Assembly (NCBI GenBank): GCA_020848435.1
Contig: JADLAC010000051.1
Span: forward strand, 1 to 64,000
DNA: 64,000 nt
DNA from: Burkholderiales bacterium
GTDB lineage: Bacteria > Pseudomonadota > Gammaproteobacteria > Burkholderiales > WYBJ01
Direction of reading: 5' to 3'
The position numbers and the translations under genes were made by a program. Positions 56,104 to 64,000 of the stretch are shown piece by piece; position 1 is the stretch's first letter; the number at the start of each line of letters is the position of its first letter. The notes under the pieces are model-generated. The model saw nothing but the letters and a program-made list of their open reading frames with translations, made no database searches and had not been told where the DNA came from.

Positions 56104-57644
56104 CAGGTGTTCTCCAGGTAGGCGCTGCGCAGCTCGTGCTTCTTCACCTTGCCGAGCGGCGTGCGCGGGAGCTGCGCGACGAACATGTAGCGGCGCGGGA
56201 TCTTGTAGCTGCCAAGGCGAGCGCGGCAGAAGGCGACGATGTCCTCGGGCTGGGCATGACGCGGATGCGCCGGCACCACCACGGCGAGCAGCGCTTCGCC
56301 GTATTGTGCATCGGGTACGCCGACGACCGCGACTTCGGCGATGTCGCCGTGCGTGAGCAGCACGCTCTCGACTTCGCGCGTGTAGACGTTTTCGCCGCCA
56401 GTCTTCACCATTTCCTTCTTGCGGTCGAGCACATGCAGGAAGCCTTCCTCGTCCAGCCGGCCGATATCGCCGGTATGGAACCAGCAATGCCGAAACGCCG
56501 CCGCTTGCTCGTCGGGACGGTTGAGATAGCCCTTCGACACCTGCGGGCCGGCGACCACGATTTCGCCGCACTCGCCCGGTGCTACCTCGAGTCCGTCGTC
56601 GCCGACGATGCGCAGCGTCGTTCCCGGCAGCGCTCTACCCGCGGCGCGCAGAAGCTCCGCGCGCTCGTCGAGGGCGCGCCGGTGCGCCTGCTCGTCGAGA
56701 ATCGCGACATAGGGCGAGGTCTCGGTGAGCCCGTAGCACTGGTGAAAACCCGCCTGCGGAAAGGCGCGCATCGCCTGTCTCAGCCACTGTTCATCCATCG
56801 GCGCGGTGCCGTAGCTGATCAGGCGCAGCTTGCGCACGTCGTAGCGCTCGAGCTTGCCCTCCTGCAGCAGGCGCACGATCATCGTCGGCACCAGGCTCGC
56901 GATGGTGACGCCGTAGCGCTCGATCGCGTCGAGCACCAGCGCCGGGGAGAACTCGCGCAGATAGACATGGCCGCCGCCGAACATGGTCACCACCGTCGCC
57001 TTGAGATCGGTGGAATGGAACATGGGCGAGACGTGCAGATAGACGTCGTTCTCGTCGGGCGCCATCACGCGCGCGAGCTGCAACGCGTTGGCGACGATGT
57101 TGCGGTGCGTGAGCCGCACGCCCTTGCCGCGGCCGGTCGTGCCGCCGGTGTACAGCAGCAGCGCATCGTCGTCTTCGCGCGGCTCGTACGCGTCGATCGC
57201 ACGGGACTCGGCGAACAGCGCATCCACGTTCGCCAGCGCGCCCCCGCTGCTCGCCTCGCCGATCGCGATCGCGCGGCTTTTCCACGCCGCGAGCTGCGGC
57301 GCATCGAGCATCGGCAGGAAGACCTCGTCGACGAACAGCACGCGGCACGCGGCATCGTCGAGCATGGCGGCGATCTCGGGCGGCGCGAGCCTGAAATTGA
57401 GCGGCACGGGCACCGCGCCGGCCCAGTAGCCGGCGAGCAGCAGCTCGCCGTGCCAAACGCAATTACGGCTCAGGGTCGCGAAGCGCTCGCCCGGCTGGAG
57501 GCCGAGCGCGCGCAGCATTCCCGCGCTGCGTTGAATGCGCCCGAGGTACTCGCGCCAGGTGCGATTACCCGCGGCATCGCGGATGGCGATACGCGCGCCG
57601 TAGCTCTCGGCGGTCGTGCGCAGCAGTCGCGGCAGCTTCAGCAC
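56103..57644 (-). CDS. AMP-forming acyl/aryl-CoA ligase
   Basis: ANL-superfamily enzyme of about 513 residues activating an acid to its CoA thioester via an acyl-adenylate. The adenylate-binding loop is LLYTGGTTGRGKGV, with A5 GLTETSP, A7 HTGDIGRLDEEGF, and the C-terminal Lys in RTPLGKVKKHEL. The start is uncertain: GTG at 57642-57644 (ten bases after the UbiD stop) is preferred over TTG at 57660-57662; neither has a strong ribosome-binding site. It sits between the UbiD and ThDP genes in one operon. Substrate class cannot be told from sequence. Confidence 0.87.
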   Translation of the reverse strand: MLKLPRLLRTTAESYGARIAIRDAAGNRTWREYLGRIQRSAGMLRALGLQPGERFATLSRNCVWHGELLLAGYWAGAVPVPLNFRLAPPEIAAMLDDAACRVLFVDEVFLPMLDAPQLAAWKSRAIAIGEASSGGALANVDALFAESRAIDAYEPREDDDALLLYTGGTTGRGKGVRLTHRNIVANALQLARVMAPDENDVYLHVSPMFHSTDLKATVVTMFGGGHVYLREFSPALVLDAIERYGVTIASLVPTMIVRLLQEGKLERYDVRKLRLISYGTAPMDEQWLRQAMRAFPQAGFHQCYGLTETSPYVAILDEQAHRRALDERAELLRAAGRALPGTTLRIVGDDGLEVAPGECGEIVVAGPQVSKGYLNRPDEQAAAFRHCWFHTGDIGRLDEEGFLHVLDRKKEMVKTGGENVYTREVESVLLTHGDIAEVAVVGVPDAQYGEALLAVVVPAHPRHAQPEDIVAFCRARLGSYKIPRRYMFVAQLPRTPLGKVKKHELRSAYLENT

Positions 57645-57654
57645 GCAGCCGCGC

Positions 57655-59085
57655 TCACGCAAGCGCCGAGCGCCAGTCGCGCGGGGCGATCCCGGCGCTC
57701 ACCACCGCGGGGTCCACGGCATCCATGCCCGGCACTCTGATGCGCAGGAACGTGTCGGGTGCGGCGTCCAGCGGCTTGGTCGCATCGAGCCCGAGCTTGG
57801 CGCCCACGCCCCTGCGCGAGGTCGGATCGAGGCGCGAGGCGCGGCAGTTGTCGACCAGCACCAGGTCGCGATCGGCCTGAAAACGCGTAGCGACCGCCCA
57901 CTCGACCTCGGTCGGATCGAAGATGTCGATGTCCTCGTCCACCACGATCACCTGCTTCACGTCGTGGTGCATCGCGAACGCGCTGAAGATCACGTTCTTG
58001 GCGCTGCCCTCGTGCGTCTTCTTCATCTGCACGTACAGGTGATAGCGCCCGACGCCGCCGCGCGGCAGGTGCACATTCAGGACGTTCGGGAAAATGCGTT
58101 GCATGGTCGCGAGAAAGCTCGCTTCGCGCGTGACCGCGCCCAGCAGCACGTGCTCGGTGCCGCCGCCGATGATGGTGTGGAAGATCGGCGAGCGCCGGTG
58201 CGTGGCCGCATCGATTTCGATCACGAAGCGCTCGCCGCGCGGACCGTAGTACTGCGTGAACTCGCCGAACGGGCCCTCCGCCTCGCGCACGCCGGGGAGG
58301 ATCCGGCCTTCCAGCACGATCTCGGCCTCGGCCGGCACGTGCAGATCGTTGCCCAGGCACTTCACGACCGGCAGGGGTTTGCCGTGCAGCGCGCCTGCCA
58401 CTTCCAGCTCGTCCTGGTCCATGGCGACGATCGCCTGCGATGCCACCAGCGTCGCCGGATCGACCCCGATCACGATCGCGATCGGCAGCGCTCGACCCGC
58501 GGCTTCGGCGGCCGCGAGAAAGCTGCCGGTGTCGCGCGACGACACCGACACGCCCAGGCGGTTGCCGCCTTTCAACTGGCAGCGATTGATCGAAACGTTC
58601 TGGCGGCCGCTCTTCGGGTTCGCGCTGATGAGCAGCCCGGCCGTGATGTAGGCGCCGCCGTCGTGCTCGTTGTGCACCGGCGCGGGCAGGAGCGTGCCGA
58701 GATCGATGCCTTCGCGATGCACGACCTCCTGCACCGGCGCGTGCCGCACGAGCGCGCACGGCAGCGGCCGGGCAACGGCATCCTGGAATTTCTTGAGCAC
58801 GCCCTCGGGCCCGATGCCGAGCGCATCGGCGATCCAGGCCCGCTGCGAGACGATTCCCGATACCACGGGGATGGCATGGCCGCCGGGCGCGGGGAACAGC
58901 GTTGCTTTGATGCCATCCAGGCGCGCGGCGATCGCCGCGAGCTCGAAATGGAGCGAGCGTTGCGGTTGAATGACCGCAAGGCGCTCCGCCGCCGCGAGCC
59001 GGTCGAGCCACGCGCGCAGCGTGGCGGGCGGGGTGTGCGCGCCGCGCGCTTCCGCGCCCGGCTGCGCGGAGCTTGCATTGTCCAT
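57655..59085 (-). CDS. UbiD-family decarboxylase (3)
   Basis: Third prenyl-FMN-dependent decarboxylase, 476 residues, with HNEHDGGAYITAG, DVKQVIVVDEDIDIFD and the catalytic acid pair Glu270 and Glu275 in EGPFGE. The ATG at 59083-59085 is preceded by GGGGAAGG; upstream residues are not conserved. First gene of the leftward operon (UbiD, ligase, ThDP enzyme, M20) from the divergent intergenic region. Confidence 0.88.
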   Translation of the reverse strand: MDNASSAQPGAEARGAHTPPATLRAWLDRLAAAERLAVIQPQRSLHFELAAIAARLDGIKATLFPAPGGHAIPVVSGIVSQRAWIADALGIGPEGVLKKFQDAVARPLPCALVRHAPVQEVVHREGIDLGTLLPAPVHNEHDGGAYITAGLLISANPKSGRQNVSINRCQLKGGNRLGVSVSSRDTGSFLAAAEAAGRALPIAIVIGVDPATLVASQAIVAMDQDELEVAGALHGKPLPVVKCLGNDLHVPAEAEIVLEGRILPGVREAEGPFGEFTQYYGPRGERFVIEIDAATHRRSPIFHTIIGGGTEHVLLGAVTREASFLATMQRIFPNVLNVHLPRGGVGRYHLYVQMKKTHEGSAKNVIFSAFAMHHDVKQVIVVDEDIDIFDPTEVEWAVATRFQADRDLVLVDNCRASRLDPTSRRGVGAKLGLDATKPLDAAPDTFLRIRVPGMDAVDPAVVSAGIAPRDWRSALA

Positions 59086-59490
59086 GTCCTTCCCCGTAGC
59101 GTGCGTCCCGCTCGCCCTGCCCTCAAAGGCCCGCGCGACCAGTGGGCCAGAGTCTGAATCGGCGCCCACTGCGGTACGAATGCGAGCGCAAAAAATTCTT
59201 CGCGACTTTCATGGGACGGCGCCGATCATGCCCGGTCGCGTTCGGGCAGCGCACTACCGTCCGATCCGACGATCTACCCCGGAGTCTGGAAATTTCGCCT
59301 GAGAAGCTGGGCGCGCGCTCGAATGCCGCCGCGAGTATCTTAGTATAAGAGAATCGCTGCGGATTTTGTCGCCTGCCGGCGGTCGATCTCGGCCGGGTGC
59401 TGGTTGGCATCATCGGCCGTTTCGGCTCGCAATGCGCACCCGCTGCATGTAGCGGGGTCGCTTGATCGCAAATCGAAGGGAACACGCCAG
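59086..59490. other. divergent intergenic regulatory region
   Basis: About 405 bp between the UbiD gene and the thioesterase gene, so both operons are driven from here. An inverted repeat TCTTA-GTA-TAAGA (59338-59350) contains overlapping -10-like boxes: TATACT on the minus strand (59342-59347) and TATAAG on the plus strand (59344-59349). No good -35 was seen for either. Another hairpin TGCCCG-N8-CGGGCA lies at 59229-59248. No coding region was recognised. A regulator gene for the cluster is not in the window. Confidence 0.4.
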
Positions 59491-59910
59491 ATGAAAGACG
59501 GCCTTACAGTCGGCATGACGCGCAAGACGCGGATCGTGGTGGACACCGAGCGCACGATCGGCTTCATGGGCGAGGCGCTGCGCGTTTACGGAACCCCCGC
59601 CATGGTGCGCGACGTGGAGATCTTCTGCAAGGATTTCCTCGGCGAGTTCCTGACCCCCGAAGAGAACTCGGTCGGCGCGCGGGTCGAGATCGACCATCTC
59701 GGCCCGACCCTGCGCAACATGTGGGTAGAGATCACCGCCACCGTCACGGCCGTCGAGGGGCGCCGCGTCAATTTCGAGGCCGAAGTCCGCGATGCGCTCG
59801 ACGTCGTAGGGCGCGCGCAGCACACGCGCTTCGTGGTCGACCTCGCCAAGCAGAAGGCGCGGCTCGAGGCGAAAGCGGCGAAGCTCGCGCAGTTGAACGA
59901 GGCGACGTAG
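59491..59910 (+). CDS. fluoroacetyl-CoA-thioesterase (FlK)-like hot-dog protein
   Basis: A 139-residue hot-dog thioesterase. The arrangement Thr35, Glu43 and His69 (GTPAMVRDVE; EIDH) reproduces the spacing of the FlK catalytic residues Thr42, Glu50 and His76 exactly, and the QHTRFVVD ending also fits the family. FlK itself hydrolyses fluoroacetyl-CoA; other members are general acyl-CoA thioesterases. The ATG at 59491 has AAGGGAA upstream. First gene of the rightward operon; the molybdoenzyme gene starts 18 bp later. Confidence 0.85.
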   Translation: MKDGLTVGMTRKTRIVVDTERTIGFMGEALRVYGTPAMVRDVEIFCKDFLGEFLTPEENSVGARVEIDHLGPTLRNMWVEITATVTAVEGRRVNFEAEVRDALDVVGRAQHTRFVVDLAKQKARLEAKAAKLAQLNEAT

Positions 59911-59928
59911 GCTCCGAGCGGTTCGGGG

Positions 59929-62694
59929 ATGGAGTCCAAGGAACACGCGCGGGGAGGTATCCGCAGGGTCCCGATCTACTGCAACCAGTGCGTCTGCGGT
60001 CCCGATCTGTTCAAGGTGCAGGTGCAAGACGGCGTCGCGCTGCGCATCGAGCCCAATTTCGATCTGGAGGGCGTGCATCCGGCCGGCGGGCGCGTCTGCG
60101 TGAAGGCCTACGGCCTGGTGCAGAAGACCTACAACCCGAACCGCATCACGCGCCCGCTCAAGCGCACGAACCCGCGCAAAGGCCGCGAGCACGATCCCGG
60201 GTTCGTGCCGATCTCGTGGGACGAGGCGCTCGACATCGTCGCGGGCAAGCTGAACGAGATCCGCGCTAAGGGCCTGAAGGACGATGCGGGTTATCCGCGC
60301 GTCGCGGTGAGCTTCGGCGGCGGCGGCACGCCGACCCGTTACATGGGCACGTTCCCGGCTTTCCTCGCTGCCTGGCGCGTGCTCGACCAGGGCTACGGCT
60401 CGGGCCAGGGGACCAAGTGCTTCCATTCCGAACACCTCTACGGCGAGCTGTGGCACCGCGCCTTCACCGTGGTGGTCGATTCTCCCTACTGCGACTACAT
60501 CATCAATTTCGGCAGCAACCACGAGGCCTCGGGCGGCGTTTCGGGCGTCTGGCGGCAAGCCGATGCGCGCGCACGGGGAATGAAGCGGGTCCAGGTCGAG
60601 CCGCACATGTCGGTCACCGGCGCGCTTTCCGCCGAATGGGTGCCGATCCTGCCCAAGACCGACGCCGCTTTCCTGTACGCGCTGATCCATTGCATCCTGC
60701 ACGAGCGCGACTGGCGCGCGCACTGCGACCTGCCCTTCCTCAAGAACGATACCAACTCGCCGTATCTCGTCGGCCCGCACGGCTACTTCGTGCGCGATGC
60801 GGCCACGGGCAAGCCGCTCGTCTGGGATCTCGCGGCGAGCGCGGCCAAACCGTACGACGACCCGAGCGCCGATGCCGCGCTCGAAGGCCGCTACCCGGTG
60901 AGCGGCTACGAAGAAGGTCCCGACGCCGAGCGCTGGGAGCACGCGGGAGCGCAAGCGCGCCCTGCGTTCGCGCTGCTGCGCGAGCACATCGCGCCGTATA
61001 CCCCCGAATGGGCCGCCGCGCAATGCGATGTCCCGGCACAGACCATCCGCCGCATCGCCGACGAGTTCGTCGCCCATGCGCGCGTGGGCGCAACGATCGA
61101 AATCGAGGGCAAGGTGCTGCCGCATCGGCCGGTCGGCCTCATGCTCGGCAAGGGCGTGAACAACGGCTGGGGCGGCTACCAGGCGATGTGGGGCCGCACC
61201 ATGCTCGCGTGCCTGGTCGGCGCGCTCGAAGTGCCCGGCAGCACGATCGGCACCAAGGTGCGCATCAACCGGCCCGCCGACAATCGGCTCAAGAGCGTGC
61301 GCCACGGCGGCGACGGCTTTCTCGACTATCCGTTCAACTCCACTGCCAAGAGCGAATGGCAGTCGCAGCCGCACATCCGCAACGGCTACAAGACGCTCGT
61401 GCCGCTCGCGGCCAATTCACCCTGGTCGGCCGCGCTCGGTCCCGCGCACCTGCCGTGGCTGTTCCAGCACAAGGCGCCGAAGCCATGGCCGCGCCAGAGC
61501 GTGCCGGACATGTGGATCTGCTACCGTACCAATCCCGCGATCTCGTCGTGGAACGCGCCCGAAGTCGCCAAGCGGATCGCCGAATTCCCCTTCACGCTCG
61601 CGTTCGGCTACACGATCGACGAGTCTAACTGGATGGCCGATGTCATCCTGCCGGATGCGAACGACATCGAGAGCTACCAGCTTTCGCGCATCGGCGGCAC
61701 CGGCTCGGCCGAGCAGATGTGGCGCCACCAGGGCTGGGCGCTGCGCCAGCCGGCCGTCGCGCCGGTCGGCGAATGTCGCGACATGAGCGACATCGCCACT
61801 GCGCTGGCGCAGCGCACCGGGCTGCTCACCGACTACAACGCCGCCATCAATCGCGGTGCCGCCGGCATCGCGCTCAGCGGCGAGGGCTACGATTTCACCC
61901 TCGATCCGAACATCGCGCACTCGGCACGTGAAGTGTGGGATGCGGTGGCGAAAGCGGCGAGCTTCGAGACTTCCGGCGGCGAGCACACGCACGACATCGA
62001 CTGGTGGTCCGAGCATGGGTTCATGATCCGGCCGTTCCCGCAGCTCGACTGGTACCTCTACCCCAGCATGAAGGAGGCGGGGCTGCGTTTCGAGATGCCC
62101 TACCAGGAACGCATCCGCCGTCACGGCGAACAGCTCGAGCGGCGGCTGCACGAAACGGGCATCGCCTGGTGGGACGCCCAGTTGAAGGAATACGAGGCGC
62201 TGCCCGCATACTTCAAGTTTCCGGACATCTGGACCGGGTACGCGCGCGAGCTGGGCCGCGATCCCGCCGAGTTTCCGCTCTGGGCGTTGACCTCGCGCAG
62301 CATGCAATACTCGTGGGGTGCGAACGTGGGCCTGCCGCTCATTCGCGAAGTGGCGCTGAACGTCGCGGGCCACGACGGGATCATCATCAACCGCGCCACC
62401 GCGCGCGCGCTCGGCATCGCCGACGGCGATGCGGTGGTGCTCGAATCGGCGAGCGGCAGCACGCGCGGGCGCGCGACCTTGCGCGAAGGCATACGCCCCG
62501 ACACGGTGCTGCTGATCGGCCAATTCGATCATTGGGCGACCCCCGTGGCGAAGGATTTCGGGCTCGGCAGTCTCAATTCCGTCACCGACCTCGCGCTCTC
62601 GCTCACCGACGCGACCGGCAGCGGCGCGGACATCATGCGGGTGAAGCTGCGCAAGGCGACCGCGGCCGAGAAGGCTGCGCGCGGGGCGGCGTAA
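59929..62694 (+). CDS. molybdopterin oxidoreductase large subunit (phenylacetyl-CoA:acceptor oxidoreductase PadB/ArrA-like)
   Basis: A 921-residue member of the DMSO-reductase family. N-terminal cysteines Cys18-x2-Cys21-x-Cys23 and Cys57 suit a 4Fe-4S cluster, though the spacing is unusual. Cys164 in GTKCFHSEH is a likely Mo ligand. There is no Tat signal (RRVP is not an RR motif), so the enzyme is probably cytoplasmic, unlike most arsenate or thiosulfate relatives. The YCNQCVCGPDLFKV start recalls PadB, which alpha-oxidises phenylacetyl-CoA; this assignment is family-level. The iron-sulfur/membrane gene begins in the stop codon (TAATG). Confidence 0.87.
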   Translation: MESKEHARGGIRRVPIYCNQCVCGPDLFKVQVQDGVALRIEPNFDLEGVHPAGGRVCVKAYGLVQKTYNPNRITRPLKRTNPRKGREHDPGFVPISWDEALDIVAGKLNEIRAKGLKDDAGYPRVAVSFGGGGTPTRYMGTFPAFLAAWRVLDQGYGSGQGTKCFHSEHLYGELWHRAFTVVVDSPYCDYIINFGSNHEASGGVSGVWRQADARARGMKRVQVEPHMSVTGALSAEWVPILPKTDAAFLYALIHCILHERDWRAHCDLPFLKNDTNSPYLVGPHGYFVRDAATGKPLVWDLAASAAKPYDDPSADAALEGRYPVSGYEEGPDAERWEHAGAQARPAFALLREHIAPYTPEWAAAQCDVPAQTIRRIADEFVAHARVGATIEIEGKVLPHRPVGLMLGKGVNNGWGGYQAMWGRTMLACLVGALEVPGSTIGTKVRINRPADNRLKSVRHGGDGFLDYPFNSTAKSEWQSQPHIRNGYKTLVPLAANSPWSAALGPAHLPWLFQHKAPKPWPRQSVPDMWICYRTNPAISSWNAPEVAKRIAEFPFTLAFGYTIDESNWMADVILPDANDIESYQLSRIGGTGSAEQMWRHQGWALRQPAVAPVGECRDMSDIATALAQRTGLLTDYNAAINRGAAGIALSGEGYDFTLDPNIAHSAREVWDAVAKAASFETSGGEHTHDIDWWSEHGFMIRPFPQLDWYLYPSMKEAGLRFEMPYQERIRRHGEQLERRLHETGIAWWDAQLKEYEALPAYFKFPDIWTGYARELGRDPAEFPLWALTSRSMQYSWGANVGLPLIREVALNVAGHDGIIINRATARALGIADGDAVVLESASGSTRGRATLREGIRPDTVLLIGQFDHWATPVAKDFGLGSLNSVTDLALSLTDATGSGADIMRVKLRKATAAEKAARGAA

Positions 62695-64000
62695 TGGCGC
62701 GTTACGGCATGGTGGTCGACTTGAACCGCTGCGTCGGCTGCCAGACGTGCACCATCGCCTGCAAGAGCACGAACGACACCCCGCCCGGGGTACAGTGGCG
62801 CCGCGTGCTCGACGTCGAACAGGGCAGCTTCCCCGACGTGCAGCGCCTGTTCCTCGTCACCGGCTGCCAGCACTGCGCCGAGCCGCCGTGCGTGCCCGTG
62901 TGCCCGACCGGCGCCACGCGCCAGCGCGAGGATGGCCTGGTGACCATGGATTACGACACGTGCATCGGTTGCGCCTCCTGCGCGGTGGCGTGTCCGTACC
63001 AGGCGCGCACGATCGTGCACGAGCAGCCGGGCTATTACGGCGAGCAGACGGTGCAGGAGCGCAAGACCGCGCACGCCGAGCGCCGCGGCGTGGCCAACAA
63101 GTGCACGTTCTGCGTGGAGCGCGTCGATCAGGCCGCGGCGAGCGGCCTCACCCCCGGGGTCGATCCGCAAGTCACACCCGCGTGCGCCGTCGCGTGCATC
63201 ACCCAGGCGATACGCTTCGGCGATTTCGCCGATCCGGCGAGCGAAGTCTCGCGCCTGACCGCGACCCAGCGCAGCTTCCAGATGCACGCCGAGCTCGGCA
63301 CCAACCCGCAGATCAAGTATCTCTACGAGGTCCCGAACAGCATGCCGGGGCGCGACGCCGATGCGGCCGACCGCGACGACGAGCGGCTGTCGGATCTGGC
63401 CAATCCGCTGGTGGGTGCGCGCCAGGGATTCTGGGACTATCGCGCGGCGATGAATTTCATCCTGGGCGGCATGTCTTCCGGTCTGGCCGTGGTCGCGTGG
63501 CTCGCATACCTCGGCGGCGCGCTCGAGCCAAGTGCCTTGCGCGGTCTGCATGTCGCCGCGGCGGCGATCATGGCGCTGGGCCTATTCTTCGTGTTCCTGA
63601 AGATCGGCCGCAAAGCGCGTTTCTTGCGCGTGCTGCTGCGCCCTCAGAGCTCGTGGATGACCCGCGAGACCTGGTGCGTGGCGGTATTCTATCCGGCGGT
63701 CGCTGCGAGCTTCCTGTGGCCGAGCGCGACCGTGGCCGCTCTCGCCGCGCTTGCCGCCGCGGGCTTCCTGCTGTGCCAGGCGCGCATCGTCTACGCATCG
63801 AAAGGCATTCCGGCGTGGCGCGCGCCGCTCATGCCGTGGCTGCTCGCCGCGACCGGGCTGCTCGAGGGCACGGGGCTTCTCGCGATCGCCCTCGGCGCCG
63901 GTGTCGCGGGGTCCGTGGCGCCGGTGGCAGGCGCGGGAATCGCCCTCGCAGCCTTGAACGCCGTGCTCTGGTGGCGCTATCGCGCGAGTGCCAGAGCCAA
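62694..64000 (+). CDS. fused four-cluster ferredoxin / membrane-anchor subunit (partial)
   Basis: The frame continues past the window end; at least 435 residues are visible. Residues 1-200 are a DmsB/PadC-like ferredoxin subunit with four 4Fe-4S motifs: Cys13/16/19/23, Cys58/61/66/70, Cys90/93/96/100 and Cys137/140/164/168. From about residue 251 there are several hydrophobic helices (AAMNFILGGMSSGLAVVAWL and later), a DmsC/NrfD-type membrane anchor. In DmsABC and PadBCD these are separate proteins, so this is a natural fusion. It would carry electrons from the molybdoenzyme to the quinone pool. The ATG overlaps the previous TAA by one base. Confidence 0.85.
   Translation, partial: MARYGMVVDLNRCVGCQTCTIACKSTNDTPPGVQWRRVLDVEQGSFPDVQRLFLVTGCQHCAEPPCVPVCPTGATRQREDGLVTMDYDTCIGCASCAVACPYQARTIVHEQPGYYGEQTVQERKTAHAERRGVANKCTFCVERVDQAAASGLTPGVDPQVTPACAVACITQAIRFGDFADPASEVSRLTATQRSFQMHAELGTNPQIKYLYEVPNSMPGRDADAADRDDERLSDLANPLVGARQGFWDYRAAMNFILGGMSSGLAVVAWLAYLGGALEPSALRGLHVAAAAIMALGLFFVFLKIGRKARFLRVLLRPQSSWMTRETWCVAVFYPAVAASFLWPSATVAALAALAAAGFLLCQARIVYASKGIPAWRAPLMPWLLAATGLLEGTGLLAIALGAGVAGSVAPVAGAGIALAALNAVLWWRYRASARA

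Overview
This window is chromosomal DNA from a high-G+C proteobacterium, most likely a betaproteobacterium of the Burkholderiales type. The evidence is the first 20 kb, where the gene order purA-hisZ-DUF2065-hflC-hflK-hflX-hfq / der-bamB-yfgM-hisS-ispG-rodZ-pilW-rlmN-ndk is a classic betaproteobacterial housekeeping arrangement, plus three periplasmic Bug-type (tripartite tricarboxylate transporter) binding proteins, a family greatly expanded in that order. No rRNA, tRNA, CRISPR array, insertion sequence or prophage was recognised. Species cannot be named from the sequence alone.

Layout. 0.1-15.8 kb (all minus strand): purine, histidine and isoprenoid synthesis, tRNA charging, FtsH regulation (HflKC), ribosome-associated GTPases (HflX, Der), the RNA chaperone Hfq, outer-membrane assembly (BamB), cell shape (RodZ), pilus assembly (PilW), RlmN and Ndk. 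Many junctions share one or four bases, so translation is probably coupled. 15.8-19.8 kb: tilS, accA and a cyclic-nucleotide-gated MscS-like channel. 20-24.8 kb: two 2-hydroxyacid dehydrogenases of different families, a short repeat array, a cyclase-FHA protein preceded by a structured leader ending in a strong terminator, and msrA. 24.9-30.4 kb: a Bug receptor, a small membrane protein and the DEAH helicase HrpA.

30.5-37.9 kb is a catabolic island: two UbiD-family (prenyl-FMN) decarboxylases, each with a Bug receptor, an IclR-family regulator, and a split MaoC-type hydratase pair. A palindrome with consensus ATGTCCGC-N3-GCGGACAT lies at the same distance downstream of two predicted sigma-70 promoters, with a weaker copy upstream of iclR. 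I read this as one IclR regulon for uptake and breakdown of an unidentified, probably aromatic, carboxylate.

38.3-49 kb: a large AsmA-like DUF748 protein, a zinc-ribbon membrane protein, a stand-alone ComEC-type metallo-beta-lactamase-fold protein, a hydantoinase/acetophenone-carboxylase-like HyuB-HyuA pair, a DksA/TraR-like protein and a tiny collagen-like lipoprotein. 49.2-53 kb: Lon, Hsp20 and an orphan MlaF-like ATPase.

53-64 kb is a second catabolic island built around a divergent intergenic region at about 59.1-59.5 kb. Leftward: UbiD decarboxylase, acyl-CoA ligase, ThDP-dependent enzyme and M20 peptidase. Rightward: a fluoroacetyl-CoA-thioesterase-like protein, a large molybdopterin oxidoreductase and a fused four-cluster ferredoxin/membrane subunit that runs off the window. 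The gene content resembles CoA activation followed by anaerobic-type alpha-oxidation (as in phenylacetyl-CoA:acceptor oxidoreductase) joined to 2-oxoacid chemistry and a UbiD step. That combination is the best candidate here for an undescribed pathway, but substrate and order are inference.
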